Positions 1 through 8,701 are shown, counted from the stretch's first letter. The stretch: 25,721 nucleotides of DNA from MVYY01 sp035369865 (GCA_035369865.1 DAOOVG010000024.1:1-25721); one strand, 5' to 3'. Notes: generated by a model not told the origin, from the sequence alone. A program made the numbers and translations.

Positions 1-723
1 AAGATTTTTATCCGATGCGTCAAGCCAAATACGATCCCCTGTTTCTGCATCTTTCAATTTTATCAATCCTACATTGGGTATTTCTGTTTCTCGAATATCA
101 TAAATTTGTAAAGCAATTACATCATGTTTACGATTGGCAATGGTCAATTCATTTTCAAAATCTTCATCGATAAAATCAGAAATCAAAAAAGCGGTCGATC
201 TTTTTTTAATGGCATTAGTAAAATAACGCAAAGCTGCAGCAATATTGGTTTTGTTACTTTCAGGTTCAAAATCAACCAATTCTCGAATAATATACAACAC
301 ATGCTTTCGTCCCTTTTTAGGCGGAATAAATTTTTCTATTTTATCAGAAAAGAAAATGACCCCTATTTTATCGTGATTCTGTATGGTCGAAAAAGCCAGT
401 GTTGCAGCTATTTCTGTAATAATATCCTTTTTCATTCTGGAAATGCTACCAAATTCACTACTACCTGAAACATCAATTAGTAACATTACCGTCAGTTCAC
501 GTTCTTCTTCAAAAATCTTAACATAAGGATGAGCAAAACGAGCTGTTACATTCCAATCTATATTTCTGATATCATCACCATATTGATATTCACGTACTTC
601 TGAAAAGGTCATACCTCTACCTTTAAAAACAGAGTGATATGCTCCAGCAAATATATTTTGAGATAAACCTCGAGATTTAATCTCAATTCTGCGAACTTTT
701 TTTATAATTTCACTTGTTTCCAT
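1..723 (-). CDS. DUF58 / von Willebrand A-like protein, partial (C-terminus beyond the window)
   Basis: The minus strand is open from an ATG at 723 to the window edge, giving 241 codons with no stop, so the C-terminus is missing. The family signature sits at residues 39-62, with FSEVREYQYGDDIRNIDW followed by a TAR motif. A vWA-type metal-binding motif, DVSGSS, follows at residues 84-89. DUF58 proteins pair with MoxR AAA+ ATPases, thought to act as chaperones assembling or activating partner complexes; in this phylum the pair usually leads an aerotolerance (Bat) operon with vWA membrane proteins. Here moxR ends 56 bases upstream on the same strand, which fits that arrangement. The rest of the operon would lie to the left of this window. 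The family call is firm; the aerotolerance role is inferred from family and context. Confidence 0.9.
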   Translation of the reverse strand, partial: METSEIIKKVRRIEIKSRGLSQNIFAGAYHSVFKGRGMTFSEVREYQYGDDIRNIDWNVTARFAHPYVKIFEEERELTVMLLIDVSGSSEFGSISRMKKDIITEIAATLAFSTIQNHDKIGVIFFSDKIEKFIPPKKGRKHVLYIIRELVDFEPESNKTNIAAALRYFTNAIKKRSTAFLISDFIDEDFENELTIANRKHDVIALQIYDIRETEIPNVGLIKLKDAETGDRIWLDASDKNL

Positions 724-779
724 AGAGTTTATCAATATAAACTAAAAACGTTAACTTCTGTTAGGTAAATCGTTGAAAA

Positions 780-1775
780 TCAAGGCACTTCTATAGTATT
801 TAAAATTTCTGTGATAATTTCTTCAGAAGTCATGTTATTAGCCTCGGCTTCATAACTCAAGCCAATTCGGTGACGCAGTACATCAAAGCAAACAGAACGA
901 ACATCTTCAGGAATGACGTAACCACGACGTTTGATAAAAGCGTAAGCTCTTGAAGCCAGAGCCAAGTTAATAGAAGCACGTGGTGAAGCTCCAAAAGCAA
1001 TCATTTCTTTCAACGGATCAAGTCCATATTCCTGTGGATAACGAGTAGCAAAAACAATATCAATAATATAATGTTCAATTTTTTCATCAATATAAACTTG
1101 CCGAACAATATCACGAGCTTCAATAATATCTTTGGGTGATAAAATAGGATTGACGGAAGGCAGATTTTTTTCTAAATTTTCTCTGATAATCAATTTTTCC
1201 TCTTCTTTTTTTGGATAGTTAATCACTACTTTCAGCATAAATCTATCCACTTGAGCCTCAGGAAGAGGATAAGTTCCTTCCTGCTCGATAGGATTTTGGG
1301 TAGCCATTACCAGAAAAGGTTCTTCCAGCTTGAAAGTAGTTTCACCTATGGTTACTTGACGTTCTTGCATAGCTTCCAACAAAGCACTCTGTACTTTTGC
1401 CGGTGCACGGTTAATTTCATCTGCCAGAATCAAATTAGCAAAAATAGGACCTTTGCGAATGCTAAATTCTTCTTTCTTCTGACTGTAAATCATTGTCCCA
1501 ATCACATCAGCAGGCAACAAGTCGGGTGTAAACTGGATACGATTAAAATCACCTTTTATTAAATCTGCTAAAGTTTTAATTGCCAATGTTTTAGCAAGAC
1601 CAGGAACACCTTCTACCAATATATGCCCATCTGCCAACAAACCAATTAGCAAAGATTCAATAAGATGTTTTTGACCAACAATGACCTTGTTCATTCCCAT
1701 GATCAAGGCATCCACAAAAGAACTTTCTCGTTCAATGCGTGCGTTAAGTTCACGAATATCAACAGGTTGTTCCAT
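780..1775 (-). CDS. MoxR-family AAA+ ATPase
   Basis: This is a 331-residue AAA+ ATPase of the MoxR group. Walker A is GVPGLAKT at residues 56-63 and Walker B is LILADE at 115-120, followed by INRAP. The group's NPIEQEGTYPLPEAQVDRF segment follows at about 161-179. MoxR ATPases are regarded as chaperones that use ATP to remodel vWA-domain partners, and the DUF58 protein directly downstream is the usual partner. I chose the ATG at 1775 over an upstream in-frame ATG at 1826. The extra 17 residues are not typical of the family, and a -7-like element (TATATTTG on the minus strand, 1813-1820) would place the transcript start downstream of 1826. Family assignment is certain; the client is unknown. 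Confidence 0.95.
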   Translation of the reverse strand: MEQPVDIRELNARIERESSFVDALIMGMNKVIVGQKHLIESLLIGLLADGHILVEGVPGLAKTLAIKTLADLIKGDFNRIQFTPDLLPADVIGTMIYSQKKEEFSIRKGPIFANLILADEINRAPAKVQSALLEAMQERQVTIGETTFKLEEPFLVMATQNPIEQEGTYPLPEAQVDRFMLKVVINYPKKEEEKLIIRENLEKNLPSVNPILSPKDIIEARDIVRQVYIDEKIEHYIIDIVFATRYPQEYGLDPLKEMIAFGASPRASINLALASRAYAFIKRRGYVIPEDVRSVCFDVLRHRIGLSYEAEANNMTSEEIITEILNTIEVP

Positions 1776-1812
1776 ATTATTTAATTTGATTTGATAAAAT
1801 ATTTTTGTGGAA

Positions 1813-1820
1813 CAAATATA
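1813..1820 (-). promoter_or_regulatory. Candidate Bacteroidota -7 element for moxR-DUF58
   Basis: The minus strand reads TATATTTG, an exact match to TAnnTTTG, about 38 bases before the chosen moxR start. I see no good -33 TTTG at the usual distance, so the match rests on the -7 element and its position. Confidence 0.4.
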
Positions 1821-2030
1821 TTGCAATTTGAAACGTTAAAATCTTGATTTAATAACTATTAACCTGAATTTAGATAATTAAAGCATATCTTTCTCCTTTA
1901 TAGGAAAGGTTTTGGAGTAACTTAAATATATTTAAAGAAAGTTTTTGAATGATGTTTTTTATTGGGTTTGAAATATTCTATTTTTGAAAACATCTTCGCC
2001 CCTATGGTCTTTTGAATTTTACAGGAAATA

Positions 2031-2062
2031 TTTGCGGGAATAAGTGGAAAATACTACTTTTG
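2031..2062 (+). promoter_or_regulatory. Bacteroidota-type promoter for tRNA-Ser(UGA)
   Basis: A -33 TTTG (2031-2034) and a -7 TACTTTTG (2055-2062) are separated by 20 bases, close to the phylum's usual spacing. The tRNA starts 10 bases after the -7 element. Both elements match the consensus exactly. Confidence 0.75.
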
Positions 2063-2072
2063 CAAAGAAATT

Positions 2073-2158
<86 letters not shown>

Positions 2159-2192
2159 AATAAACCTTAAATATCAATTAGTTATGAAAAAA

Positions 2193-2236
2193 TTGTACAT
2201 GAAAATGTACACAAAAGGTGATTTTTTTGCTTAGAA
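2193..2236 (+). terminator. Possible terminator after tRNA-Ser(UGA)
   Basis: TGTACAT (2194-2200) and ATGTACA (2205-2211) form a perfect 7-bp stem with a GAAA loop, and a T7 tract follows about a dozen bases later. The gap before the T tract is longer than usual, so this is only a possible terminator. Confidence 0.35.
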
Positions 2237-2374
2237 TTTTACCTTTAATCCAAATTCATGACCGGTGCCATGATTGTTCACGTTGTATAAATATTTATAC
2301 TCAATTCCTACATTTTTGTAAAGCACACCTCCATCAGCAAGTGGAAAAACAGGGAAACGTGTGAAGACAAAAGT
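2231..2374 (-). pseudogene. C-terminal remnant of an outer-membrane beta-barrel protein
   Basis: The minus strand is open for 47 codons upstream of the stop at 2231-2233, and there is no usable start. The translation contains GGVLYKNVGIEYKYLYN and ends in FGLKVKF. Alternating aromatic and polar residues and a terminal phenylalanine are typical of the last strands of an outer-membrane barrel. An in-frame TGA at 2375-2377 cuts off anything upstream. I take it as a decayed gene tail. Which porin-like family it came from cannot be told from so short a piece. Confidence 0.5.
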
Positions 2375-2591
2375 TCACGTCCTCATTAGATCGTATATGC
2401 TTTTAAAAATGGAACAGTGGGATTTTTACATTCTGCCGACTTATCAACTTGACAATTACGAAAGAAGTCAACATTCGATTACATTGAATTCACTAAGAAA
2501 ACTGATTGAACCTCATAAATACGCTGACTTAAAATATGAGATAGCTAAGGCATATGAAGCACAAAGAACTATGTGCAAACTTGAAGATTGA
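2361..2591 (+). CDS. Short hypothetical protein, probably the C-terminal part of a longer gene
   Basis: This open frame of 76 codons starts at ATG 2361. The body is well formed, with QWDFYILPTYQLDNYERSQ at about residues 19-37 and SITLNSLRKL after it. From memory this resembles the C-terminal part of a longer Bacteroidota protein of unknown function; I cannot name a family. The first 15 or so residues look unlike the rest and overlap the outer-membrane remnant on the other strand. No promoter-like element is evident close upstream. It may be a truncated gene left by a rearrangement rather than a working small protein. No function is proposed. Confidence 0.4.
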   Translation: MKTKVHVLIRSYMLLKMEQWDFYILPTYQLDNYERSQHSITLNSLRKLIEPHKYADLKYEIAKAYEAQRTMCKLED

Positions 2592-3020
2592 CTCTTATCC
2601 CTAACTCAGATTAGTGATATAAAATTTTGTTAAAAAATAAAACAAAATATTCATTTTGCTAAAAAAACAAAGTAAAAAGTAGCATTGTATTTTAAATAAT
2701 TTATCTTTGCATGAAAAATGATGAGTATACTTGATAGTTTAAAAATTATTTCTTCTAAGTGAGAAAAAAATTACATAAAATGATTTAAGAAGATAAAAGA
2801 GATTTTTTTTGAAAGTAATTTGCGCTAATTTTTTATAATGAATTTTTTCTCCCGTGAAAATTTTAAAGTTGAAAAGGAATCAACCTTTAGTAAGAAAAAA
2901 GAAGGAAAGCATTGTTTTTTGATACAGCTAAATAAAATCAATTTAGAAAAATAGGTTTTTTAGAATTTACAAAAAAATGCGAATAACAAATTAAATCATA
3001 GTAACAATAAAAAAAAATAT
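2592..3020. other. AT-rich intergenic region before the OmpH-like gene
   Basis: This stretch of 429 bases has no credible ORF. It holds one exact -7-like element (TATCTTTG, 2702-2709, plus strand) and, around 2870-2893, a weak hairpin GTTGA/TCAAC. If that element is used, the OmpH-like gene would have an untranslated leader of about 300 bases. I see no repeats or RNA gene I can name. Confidence 0.5.
2702..2709 (+). promoter_or_regulatory. Candidate -7 element upstream of the OmpH-like gene
   Basis: TATCTTTG matches TAnnTTTG exactly. The nearest TTG is only 14 bases upstream, which is short. It lies about 310 bases before the next start codon. Confidence 0.3.
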
Positions 3021-3629
3021 ATGAATAAATTTTTACTTGTTTTAAATGCTGTTTTATGTGTAGCAGTAATTGTGTTATTTATTTTATTTTTTAATTTAAA
3101 ATCAAACAAAGAAGAAAGAAAAATAGTCACAACTACTGAAACTATACATACAAATCAATTACCCATTGCTTATGTAAATATAGATTCTTTATTACTTCAT
3201 TATCAGTTTGCCAAAGATGCTAATGAAACTTTACTTAAAAAGCAGGAAGATTCTCGATTGACGATAAATATGAAAGCTCGGGAGCTTCAAAATGAAATGA
3301 ATGAATTTCAAAAAAAATTGGAAAATAATGCTTTTTTAAGTCGTGAACGTGCTGAACAGGAACATACAAGATTATTGAAAAAGCAACAAGACCTACAAGA
3401 ATTGGATGCTCAGTTATCACAAAAATTATTGGCGGAACAACAAAAAATGAGTGAACAATTGCGTGATAGCCTCAATGCTTTTTTAAAAGAATTTAATAAA
3501 AACAAAAAATATCATATTATTTTGAGTAATACTTTAAATGATAATATTTTGTATGCACTTGATGGATATGATATTACTTCAGAAGTTATTAAACAATTAA
3601 ATCAGCGTTGCAACCAGCAAAAAAAATAA
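3021..3629 (+). CDS. OmpH/Skp-family periplasmic chaperone-like protein
   Basis: A 202-residue protein with one N-terminal hydrophobic segment (about residues 4-26) followed by a long, charged, coiled-coil region (about 65-160) rich in Glu, Lys and Gln. The segment IAYVNIDSLLLHYQFAKDA at about 49-67 matches the start of the OmpH/Skp domain, whose family members are trimeric, jellyfish-shaped chaperones for outer-membrane proteins. The C-terminal YHIILSNTLNDNILYALDGYDIT matches the domain's closing beta strands. The hydrophobic segment is followed by a basic stretch and lacks an obvious cleavage site, so it may be a membrane anchor. The gene stands alone, with a strong terminator behind it. 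The true client is not known. Confidence 0.85.
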   Translation: MNKFLLVLNAVLCVAVIVLFILFFNLKSNKEERKIVTTTETIHTNQLPIAYVNIDSLLLHYQFAKDANETLLKKQEDSRLTINMKARELQNEMNEFQKKLENNAFLSRERAEQEHTRLLKKQQDLQELDAQLSQKLLAEQQKMSEQLRDSLNAFLKEFNKNKKYHIILSNTLNDNILYALDGYDITSEVIKQLNQRCNQQKK

Positions 3630-3671
3630 TAAGAGGAAATCATTAAACTAACATTCATATTTTTTCGTTTA

Positions 3672-3705
3672 AAATTTCTCCTCTTTTTAAAGGAGAAATT
3701 TTTTT
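3672..3705 (+). terminator. Rho-independent terminator after the OmpH-like gene
   Basis: AAATTTCTCC (3672-3681) pairs perfectly with GGAGAAATTT (3692-3701) around a 10-base loop, and the stem runs directly into a T7 tract. It starts 43 bases after the stop codon. Confidence 0.85.
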
Positions 3706-3826
3706 GTGAAAAATAAGGAAAAATTGAAGTAAAAAATTTTCTGATAACTTATATTTTCTTAAAGTAAATGCCTGATTTTTGCTAATTTTTTCAATTATTT
3801 TCCATTTTTTTTACGTACTGATATAT

Positions 3827-3834
3827 TAAATTTG
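3827..3834 (+). promoter_or_regulatory. Candidate -7 element for glycogen synthase
   Basis: TAAATTTG matches TAnnTTTG exactly and lies 27 bases before the start codon, a typical distance. The -33 region is T-rich without a clear TTTG. Confidence 0.5.
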
Positions 3835-3861
3835 TGTTTTAAATAAAAATATTCTAATCAG

Positions 3862-5511
3862 ATGTTGATACCTGAATATGTTTTTGAAGTAAGTTGGGAA
3901 GTCTGTAACAAAGTTGGAGGAATTTATACTGTATTGTCGACCCACGCTTCTACTTTACAAAAGAAATATAATGAGAAATTAATATTTATTGGTCCTGACT
4001 TGTGGCTTCAAAAAGAAAATCCACTTTTTGAAGAAGATCAAAATTTATATACTGATTGGAAATTTTTTCATCATAAACAGTACCATTTAGACATTAGAAT
4101 TGGACGCTGGAATGTTCCTGGAAAACCATTAACTATATTGGTTGATTTTATGCCATTGATGCCCCAAAGGAATGAAATTTATGCACAAGTCTGGCTGAAT
4201 ACAGGAGTAAATTCACTTCCAGCTTATGGCGATTATTTTGAATGTTCAATGTTTGGATATGCTGCAGGGATGATTATTGAAAGTTATTACCGTTTCTTTC
4301 ATTTAGAAAATCAACAGGAGGTAGTAGGTCATTTTCACGAATGGCAGACTTCTTTTGGTGTTTTTTATCTGAAACAGCATTTGCCTCAGATAGCAACTGT
4401 TTTTACTACTCATGCCACAACCGTTGGACGTTCTATCGCAACGAACAATAAACCTTTGTACGATTATTTAAATGAGTATAATGGGGATCAAATGTCTTAT
4501 GAATTAAATGTGGTCTCAAAACATTCAGCAGAAAAAACTGCAGCTCATCTGGCAGACTGTTTTACTACGGTAAGTGAAATTACCGCTAAGGAATGTGCTC
4601 AGTTACTTGAAAAAAAACCTGATGTAATCACTCCTAACGGCTTTGAAGATGATTTTGTTCCTCCAAAAGAAACGTTTCAATTAAAAAGGCAGGAAGCTCG
4701 CAATATTTTATTAAAAGTATCCGAAACTTTATTGGGCTACAAGTTAAAAAAAGATATTTTATTTGTCTGTACTGCAGGACGTTATGAATTTAAAAACAAA
4801 GGGATTGATGTTTTTATTGAATCATTAAGACGTTTATTAGAATATTCAAATTTAAATAAAGAAATTGTAGCTTTCCTTATGATTCCTGCTCATATTTCAG
4901 GTCCTCGTGCAGATTTACTTTCGTGCTTAAAATATTCAATTTCTAAAATTACTTCTTGGAACCGATTTACGACTCATGAATTATATGATTATCAAAATGA
5001 TAATATAATGTCCGCCATCCGGTGGTTTCATTTTACAAATCAGGCTTCTCAAAAAATAAAAGTGATTTTTGTGCCTTCTTATTTGAATGGCTTCGACGGT
5101 ATTTTTAATAAATCCTATTACGACTTACTGATTGGGATGGACCTTACAATTTTCCCTTCATATTACGAACCATGGGGTTATACACCTCTGGAAAGTATTG
5201 CTTTTTCCGTTCCTACAATTACTACTGATGTTTCAGGTTTTGGACGATGGGTTGCTCAACAACCACAGGGAATTGAAAACGGGGTAGGAATTGTTCATCG
5301 TTCCGATTATAATCAGTATGAAGTAAGCCTTAATATTGCAGAACAAGTATCTCATTTTTCAGGTTATACAGAAGCACAAATTGAAATTATTAGGAAAAGA
5401 GCTGCTACTATTGCTGAAAAAGCTTTATGGGAAAATTTTATTCAATATTACTATGAAGCTTATGAAGTGTCTCTTACCCATAGAAATGATCGCTTATCCC
5501 CAAAAAGTTAA
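3862..5511 (+). CDS. Glycogen synthase, GT3 (eukaryote-like) type
   Basis: The 549-residue protein transfers glucose from a nucleotide sugar to the growing alpha-1,4-glucan chain. Its N-terminus has SWEVCNKVGGIYTVLSTHA at residues 11-29, the sugar-nucleotide loop of GT3 glycogen synthases known from fungi and animals. The C-terminal half has YYEPWGYTPLE at 434-444, where E436 and E444 match the conserved glutamates of the yeast enzyme's active site. It differs from classic bacterial GlgA (GT5), which opens with a KTGG-type motif and a different spacing. At 549 residues it is shorter than eukaryotic enzymes (about 700) and ends without their arginine-rich regulatory tail. It lies upstream of the glucan phosphorylase. 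The preferred donor (UDP- or ADP-glucose) cannot be read from sequence. Confidence 0.92.
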   Translation: MLIPEYVFEVSWEVCNKVGGIYTVLSTHASTLQKKYNEKLIFIGPDLWLQKENPLFEEDQNLYTDWKFFHHKQYHLDIRIGRWNVPGKPLTILVDFMPLMPQRNEIYAQVWLNTGVNSLPAYGDYFECSMFGYAAGMIIESYYRFFHLENQQEVVGHFHEWQTSFGVFYLKQHLPQIATVFTTHATTVGRSIATNNKPLYDYLNEYNGDQMSYELNVVSKHSAEKTAAHLADCFTTVSEITAKECAQLLEKKPDVITPNGFEDDFVPPKETFQLKRQEARNILLKVSETLLGYKLKKDILFVCTAGRYEFKNKGIDVFIESLRRLLEYSNLNKEIVAFLMIPAHISGPRADLLSCLKYSISKITSWNRFTTHELYDYQNDNIMSAIRWFHFTNQASQKIKVIFVPSYLNGFDGIFNKSYYDLLIGMDLTIFPSYYEPWGYTPLESIAFSVPTITTDVSGFGRWVAQQPQGIENGVGIVHRSDYNQYEVSLNIAEQVSHFSGYTEAQIEIIRKRAATIAEKALWENFIQYYYEAYEVSLTHRNDRLSPKS

Positions 5512-5698
5512 TAAGATAATTTATTCTTTTAGTAAAAAATGATAAAATTAGAATTTCTTCTTAGAGATATCGATAATTTGATTATAAAAATATTTTGAAA
5601 TGATTTTTAATCGTTACTTTTTATTAGTAATGTAAATGTTTGTAATAAATATTTGCTTTTTTTGTTATATTTTATTTAGGAGTTTATTACTCTTCTAT

Positions 5699-5706
5699 TA
5701 TTTTTG
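5699..5706 (+). promoter_or_regulatory. Candidate -7 element for the glucan phosphorylase gene
   Basis: TATTTTTG matches TAnnTTTG and lies 54 bases before the chosen start codon. I find no matching -33 TTTG, so this may be chance in an AT-rich gap. Confidence 0.3.
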
Positions 5707-5760
5707 ACAAAAAAATAATTTTTTGTTATTTAAAAATTCAATTGGAAGGAAAAATTGATT

Positions 5761-8325
5761 ATGGAAATTAAAATGAATTCTGTTAACGAACCGATATGGA
5801 AAGATGTTCATGTTAAATCTTATCTTCCGGATGGTTTAAAAAAATTAGAAGAATTAGCTTACAATATATGCTGGGTATGGAAAAGTGATATACGTCACTT
5901 ATTTCGTGAAATAGACATTGAAGCTTGGCAAGAGGCAGGATTTAATCCTGTTCAATTATTAAATAACTTGAGTTATGATAAATTGGTTGAAACAGAAAAA
6001 AATTCTGAATTTATCAACAAGCTTGACGTTCTTTATAATGATTTTAAAAATTATATGGGACAACCATTTTCACCAGATAAGCCCAGTGTGGCTTATTTCA
6101 GTATGGAATACGGTTTAACTGAAGTTTTAAAGCTTTATTCAGGAGGATTGGGAATATTAGCAGGAGATTACTTAAAAGAAGCAAGTGACTGTGGAGTTGA
6201 TTTGACAGCTATTGGTTTATTATATCGTTATGGTTATTTTACGCAATCACTTTCCATTAATGGTGAACAAATTGAAATTTATGATCCACAAAACTTTAAT
6301 TTATTACCAATAACTCAATTGAAGGATGAAAATAATCAACCTTTGTTAATTGAGGTTCCTTTTCCAGGACGAACTGTATATGCAAATTTATGGAAAATAG
6401 CCATCGGACGAATAAATCTATTTTTATTAGATACTGATAATGAACTTAATAGTCCTGAAGATAAAAGTATCACTTATCAACTTTATGGTGGTGATTGGGA
6501 AAATAGGTTAAAACAGGAAATCATGCTGGGCATTGGAGGAATTCTTGCTTTAAAAAAATTGGGCATTGAAAAAGACGTCTATCATTGTAACGAAGGACAT
6601 GCAGCTTTAATCAATGTTCAACGTCTAATTGATTTGATCAATGACAAAAATCTTTCCTTCTATGAAGCTCTTGAAGTAGTTAGAAGCAGTTCTTTGTATA
6701 CTGTACATACACCTGTACCTGCAGGTCACGATCGCTTTGATGAAGAAATGTTTTCCAAATACATGAAAATGTATGCAGAAAAATTAAAGATCAACTGGCA
6801 AGATTTTATGAATTTAGGACGTGAAAAACCTAATGATCCTAATGATAAATTTAGTATGAGTGTGTTTGCATGTTACACTTGCCAGGAAGTAAATGGTGTA
6901 AGTTGGTTACATGGAAAAGTTTCTCAAGAAATGTTTAGTCCTCTTTGGCCAGGGTATTTCCCAGAAGAATTACATGTAGGTTATGTAACAAACGGTGTAC
7001 ATTTGCCTACGTGGACCACCTCAGAATGGAAATCGGTATATGAAAAATATTTTGGACAAGAATTTTATGATGATCAATCGAATGTAAAAATATGGCAGGG
7101 AATATATGAAATCCCCGATCAGGTGATTTGGGATTCTCATTTAAAGATGAAAAAGAAATTAATTGATTTTATTCGCACCCAATTTCCTGAAAAATGGTTG
7201 AAAACGCAAGGTGATCCTTCTCGAATTATGAAAATATTGGATTCACTGAATCCAAATGCTTTGATTATTGGCTTTGGACGACGATTTGCAACTTATAAAA
7301 GAGCTCATTTGCTTTTTATGGATTTAGGGCGATTAGAAAAAATTGTTAATGATCCTCAACGTCCTGTTCAATTTATTTTTGCTGGAAAAGCTCATCCTGC
7401 GGATCAAGGTGGAAAGGACTTAATTAAAAGAATTGTTGAAATTTCGAGAATGCCTCAATTTTTAGGGAAAATTATCTTTCTCGAAAATTATGATATGCAC
7501 ATGGCAAAACGCTTGATTTCGGGAGTTGATATCTGGCTAAATACCCCCACCAGACCGTTAGAAGCTTCTGGAACTTCAGGGCAAAAGGCACAAATGAATG
7601 GTGTCCTTAATTTCTCTGTTCTGGATGGCTGGTGGATTGAAGGTTACGTAAAAGGTGCTGGTTGGGCTATTACTGAAAAACGTACTTATGAAAATGAACA
7701 ATATCAAGATCAACTGGACGCTGCTACTATTTATAGCATGCTGGAAAATGAAATTATACCTTTGTATTTTGCCAAAAATGCAAAAGGAATTTCGCCAGAA
7801 TGGATTCAATATATTAAAAACTCCATTGCTCTCATCACACCACGTTTTACTACCAAACGAATGATTGATAATTATATTGAACGTTTTTATTTAAAATTGA
7901 GCAATCGTTTGGCAACGTTGAAAAAAGATAACTATACAAAAGCAAAAGAACTGGCAGCTTGGAAATTAAAAATTGCTCAAGGTTGGGATAATATTGAAGT
8001 TGTATCAATGGATATACCTGAAAAGTTATTTCAAAATCCTCAAGTCAGCGATTTTTATCAAATGAATATTGTAATTGATGTAAAAAATATCAATGATAAA
8101 GGAATTAGCATTGAATTGGTAGTGACAAAAATGGATCAAAATCAAAAATATAAATTGTATGACGTGGAAGAATTTAAGCTAGTCAAAGCAGATGGTTCTA
8201 CCTTGTATTATGCTCTTGATTATCGTTTAAATATGTCAGGAACTTTTAAATTTGGTTTTCGGATGTTTCCAAAAAACATGGATCTTCCTCACCGTCAAGA
8301 TCTATGTTATGTTCGCTGGTTATAA
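5761..8325 (+). CDS. glgP: Alpha-glucan (glycogen/maltodextrin) phosphorylase, GT35
   Basis: This 854-residue enzyme releases glucose-1-phosphate from the non-reducing ends of alpha-1,4-glucans. The N-terminus (about residues 10-110) matches the DUF3417 domain that precedes the catalytic part in the long bacterial/archaeal phosphorylase group. PSVAYFSMEYGLTE and YSGGLGILAGDYLKEASD follow. The pyridoxal-phosphate site is EASGTSGQK at 601-609, with K609 the expected cofactor lysine. I use the ATG at 5761 rather than the TTG two codons upstream; the ATG at 5773 is also possible. A purine-rich stretch lies just ahead. About 250 bases separate it from glycogen synthase on the same strand, so synthesis and breakdown genes are adjacent, but it may have its own promoter. 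The family is certain; the chain-length preference is not. Confidence 0.95.
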   Translation: MEIKMNSVNEPIWKDVHVKSYLPDGLKKLEELAYNICWVWKSDIRHLFREIDIEAWQEAGFNPVQLLNNLSYDKLVETEKNSEFINKLDVLYNDFKNYMGQPFSPDKPSVAYFSMEYGLTEVLKLYSGGLGILAGDYLKEASDCGVDLTAIGLLYRYGYFTQSLSINGEQIEIYDPQNFNLLPITQLKDENNQPLLIEVPFPGRTVYANLWKIAIGRINLFLLDTDNELNSPEDKSITYQLYGGDWENRLKQEIMLGIGGILALKKLGIEKDVYHCNEGHAALINVQRLIDLINDKNLSFYEALEVVRSSSLYTVHTPVPAGHDRFDEEMFSKYMKMYAEKLKINWQDFMNLGREKPNDPNDKFSMSVFACYTCQEVNGVSWLHGKVSQEMFSPLWPGYFPEELHVGYVTNGVHLPTWTTSEWKSVYEKYFGQEFYDDQSNVKIWQGIYEIPDQVIWDSHLKMKKKLIDFIRTQFPEKWLKTQGDPSRIMKILDSLNPNALIIGFGRRFATYKRAHLLFMDLGRLEKIVNDPQRPVQFIFAGKAHPADQGGKDLIKRIVEISRMPQFLGKIIFLENYDMHMAKRLISGVDIWLNTPTRPLEASGTSGQKAQMNGVLNFSVLDGWWIEGYVKGAGWAITEKRTYENEQYQDQLDAATIYSMLENEIIPLYFAKNAKGISPEWIQYIKNSIALITPRFTTKRMIDNYIERFYLKLSNRLATLKKDNYTKAKELAAWKLKIAQGWDNIEVVSMDIPEKLFQNPQVSDFYQMNIVIDVKNINDKGISIELVVTKMDQNQKYKLYDVEEFKLVKADGSTLYYALDYRLNMSGTFKFGFRMFPKNMDLPHRQDLCYVRWL

Positions 8326-8348
8326 TACAATGAGTTCCTTCTTAAAAC

Positions 8349-8380
8349 TTGATTTTTTTAATTGGTTTTTTATAACATTG
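8349..8380 (+). promoter_or_regulatory. Weak promoter candidate for tRNA-Ser(CGA)
   Basis: TTG at 8349-8351 and TAACATTG at 8373-8380 (seven of eight positions of TAnnTTTG, counting the free ones) are separated by 21 bases and end two bases before the tRNA. The tRNA would therefore begin almost inside the promoter, so either a processed leader from upstream or another promoter is possible. Confidence 0.3.
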
Positions 8381-8382
8381 AA

Positions 8383-8469
8383 GGAAAGTTGCCGGAGTGG
8401 TCGATCGGGACGGTCTCGAAAACCGTTGTACAGGTAACTGTACCGAGAGTTCGAATCTCTCACTTTCCG
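8383..8469 (+). tRNA. tRNA-Ser (anticodon CGA)
   Basis: This is an 87-nt class II tRNA. Acceptor GGAAAGT (8383-8389) pairs with ACTTTCC (8462-8468), and the discriminator G is at 8469. The anticodon stem ACGGT/ACCGT encloses CTCGAAA, giving CGA, which reads UCG. The variable arm is long (a TGTACAGGTAACTGTACC-like stem), as serine tRNAs require. CCA is not encoded. It is the second serine tRNA in the window and differs clearly in sequence from the first, so it is not a recent duplicate. Confidence 0.95.
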
Positions 8470-8496
8470 CTGTTTGCACGCAGATATTTTTCCAAT

Positions 8497-8533
8497 GCTA
8501 CGTGTATTACACGTTAAGGTAGCGAATTTTTTT
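8497..8533 (+). terminator. Probable terminator after tRNA-Ser(CGA)
   Basis: GCTAC (8497-8501) pairs with GTAGC (8519-8523), and GTGT/ACAC pairs inside it. A T7 tract follows at 8527-8533. The stem is interrupted on one side, so it is weaker than the terminator at 3672. Confidence 0.5.
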
Positions 8534-8553
8534 AATTTCAAAAAGTTTTTCCG

Positions 8554-8582
8554 TTGAGTATTTCACAAAATATTTATCTTTG
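8554..8582 (+). promoter_or_regulatory. Bacteroidota-type promoter upstream of coaE
   Basis: TTG (8554-8556) and TATCTTTG (8575-8582) are 18 bases apart; the -7 element is an exact match. Transcription would begin near 8589, about 330 bases before the coaE start codon, so it makes either a very long leader or a separate small RNA. Confidence 0.5.
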
Positions 8583-8588
8583 TCGTTG

Positions 8589-8701
8589 CCAAGACCAACT
8601 GCTATTATAATGTCCTTTAAATTAAAAAATTAAATGTAAATTATTAATTAAAATAAACCCTTCGGACTAAATTCATTTAAAGAGAACAAATTACAACAGT
8701 T
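8589..8701 (+). ncRNA. Candidate structured RNA or leader upstream of coaE
   Basis: Immediately after the promoter at 8554-8582, complementary segments nest in order. AACTG (8597-8601) pairs with CAGTT (8697-8701), TAATGT with ACA...TTA around it, and CTTTAAAT (8615-8622) with ATTTAAAG (8675-8682). Together they would make one long, interrupted, rod-like hairpin. No ORF of note lies in it. I cannot match it to a named family by eye; a 6S-like RNA or a leader element are both possible. AT-rich pairing occurs easily by chance, so confidence is low. Confidence 0.25.

Noticed and set aside
124..468. Plus-strand ORF of 114 codons
   Set aside because: It lies wholly antisense to the DUF58 gene, whose protein motifs are clear; the plus-strand translation has no recognisable domain.
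1251..1562. Plus-strand ORF of 103 codons inside moxR
   Set aside because: Antisense shadow of the conserved AAA+ region; no promoter or domain.
8320..8541. Minus-strand ORF of 73 codons
   Set aside because: It runs across the tRNA-Ser(CGA) gene and its terminator, so the open frame is accidental.
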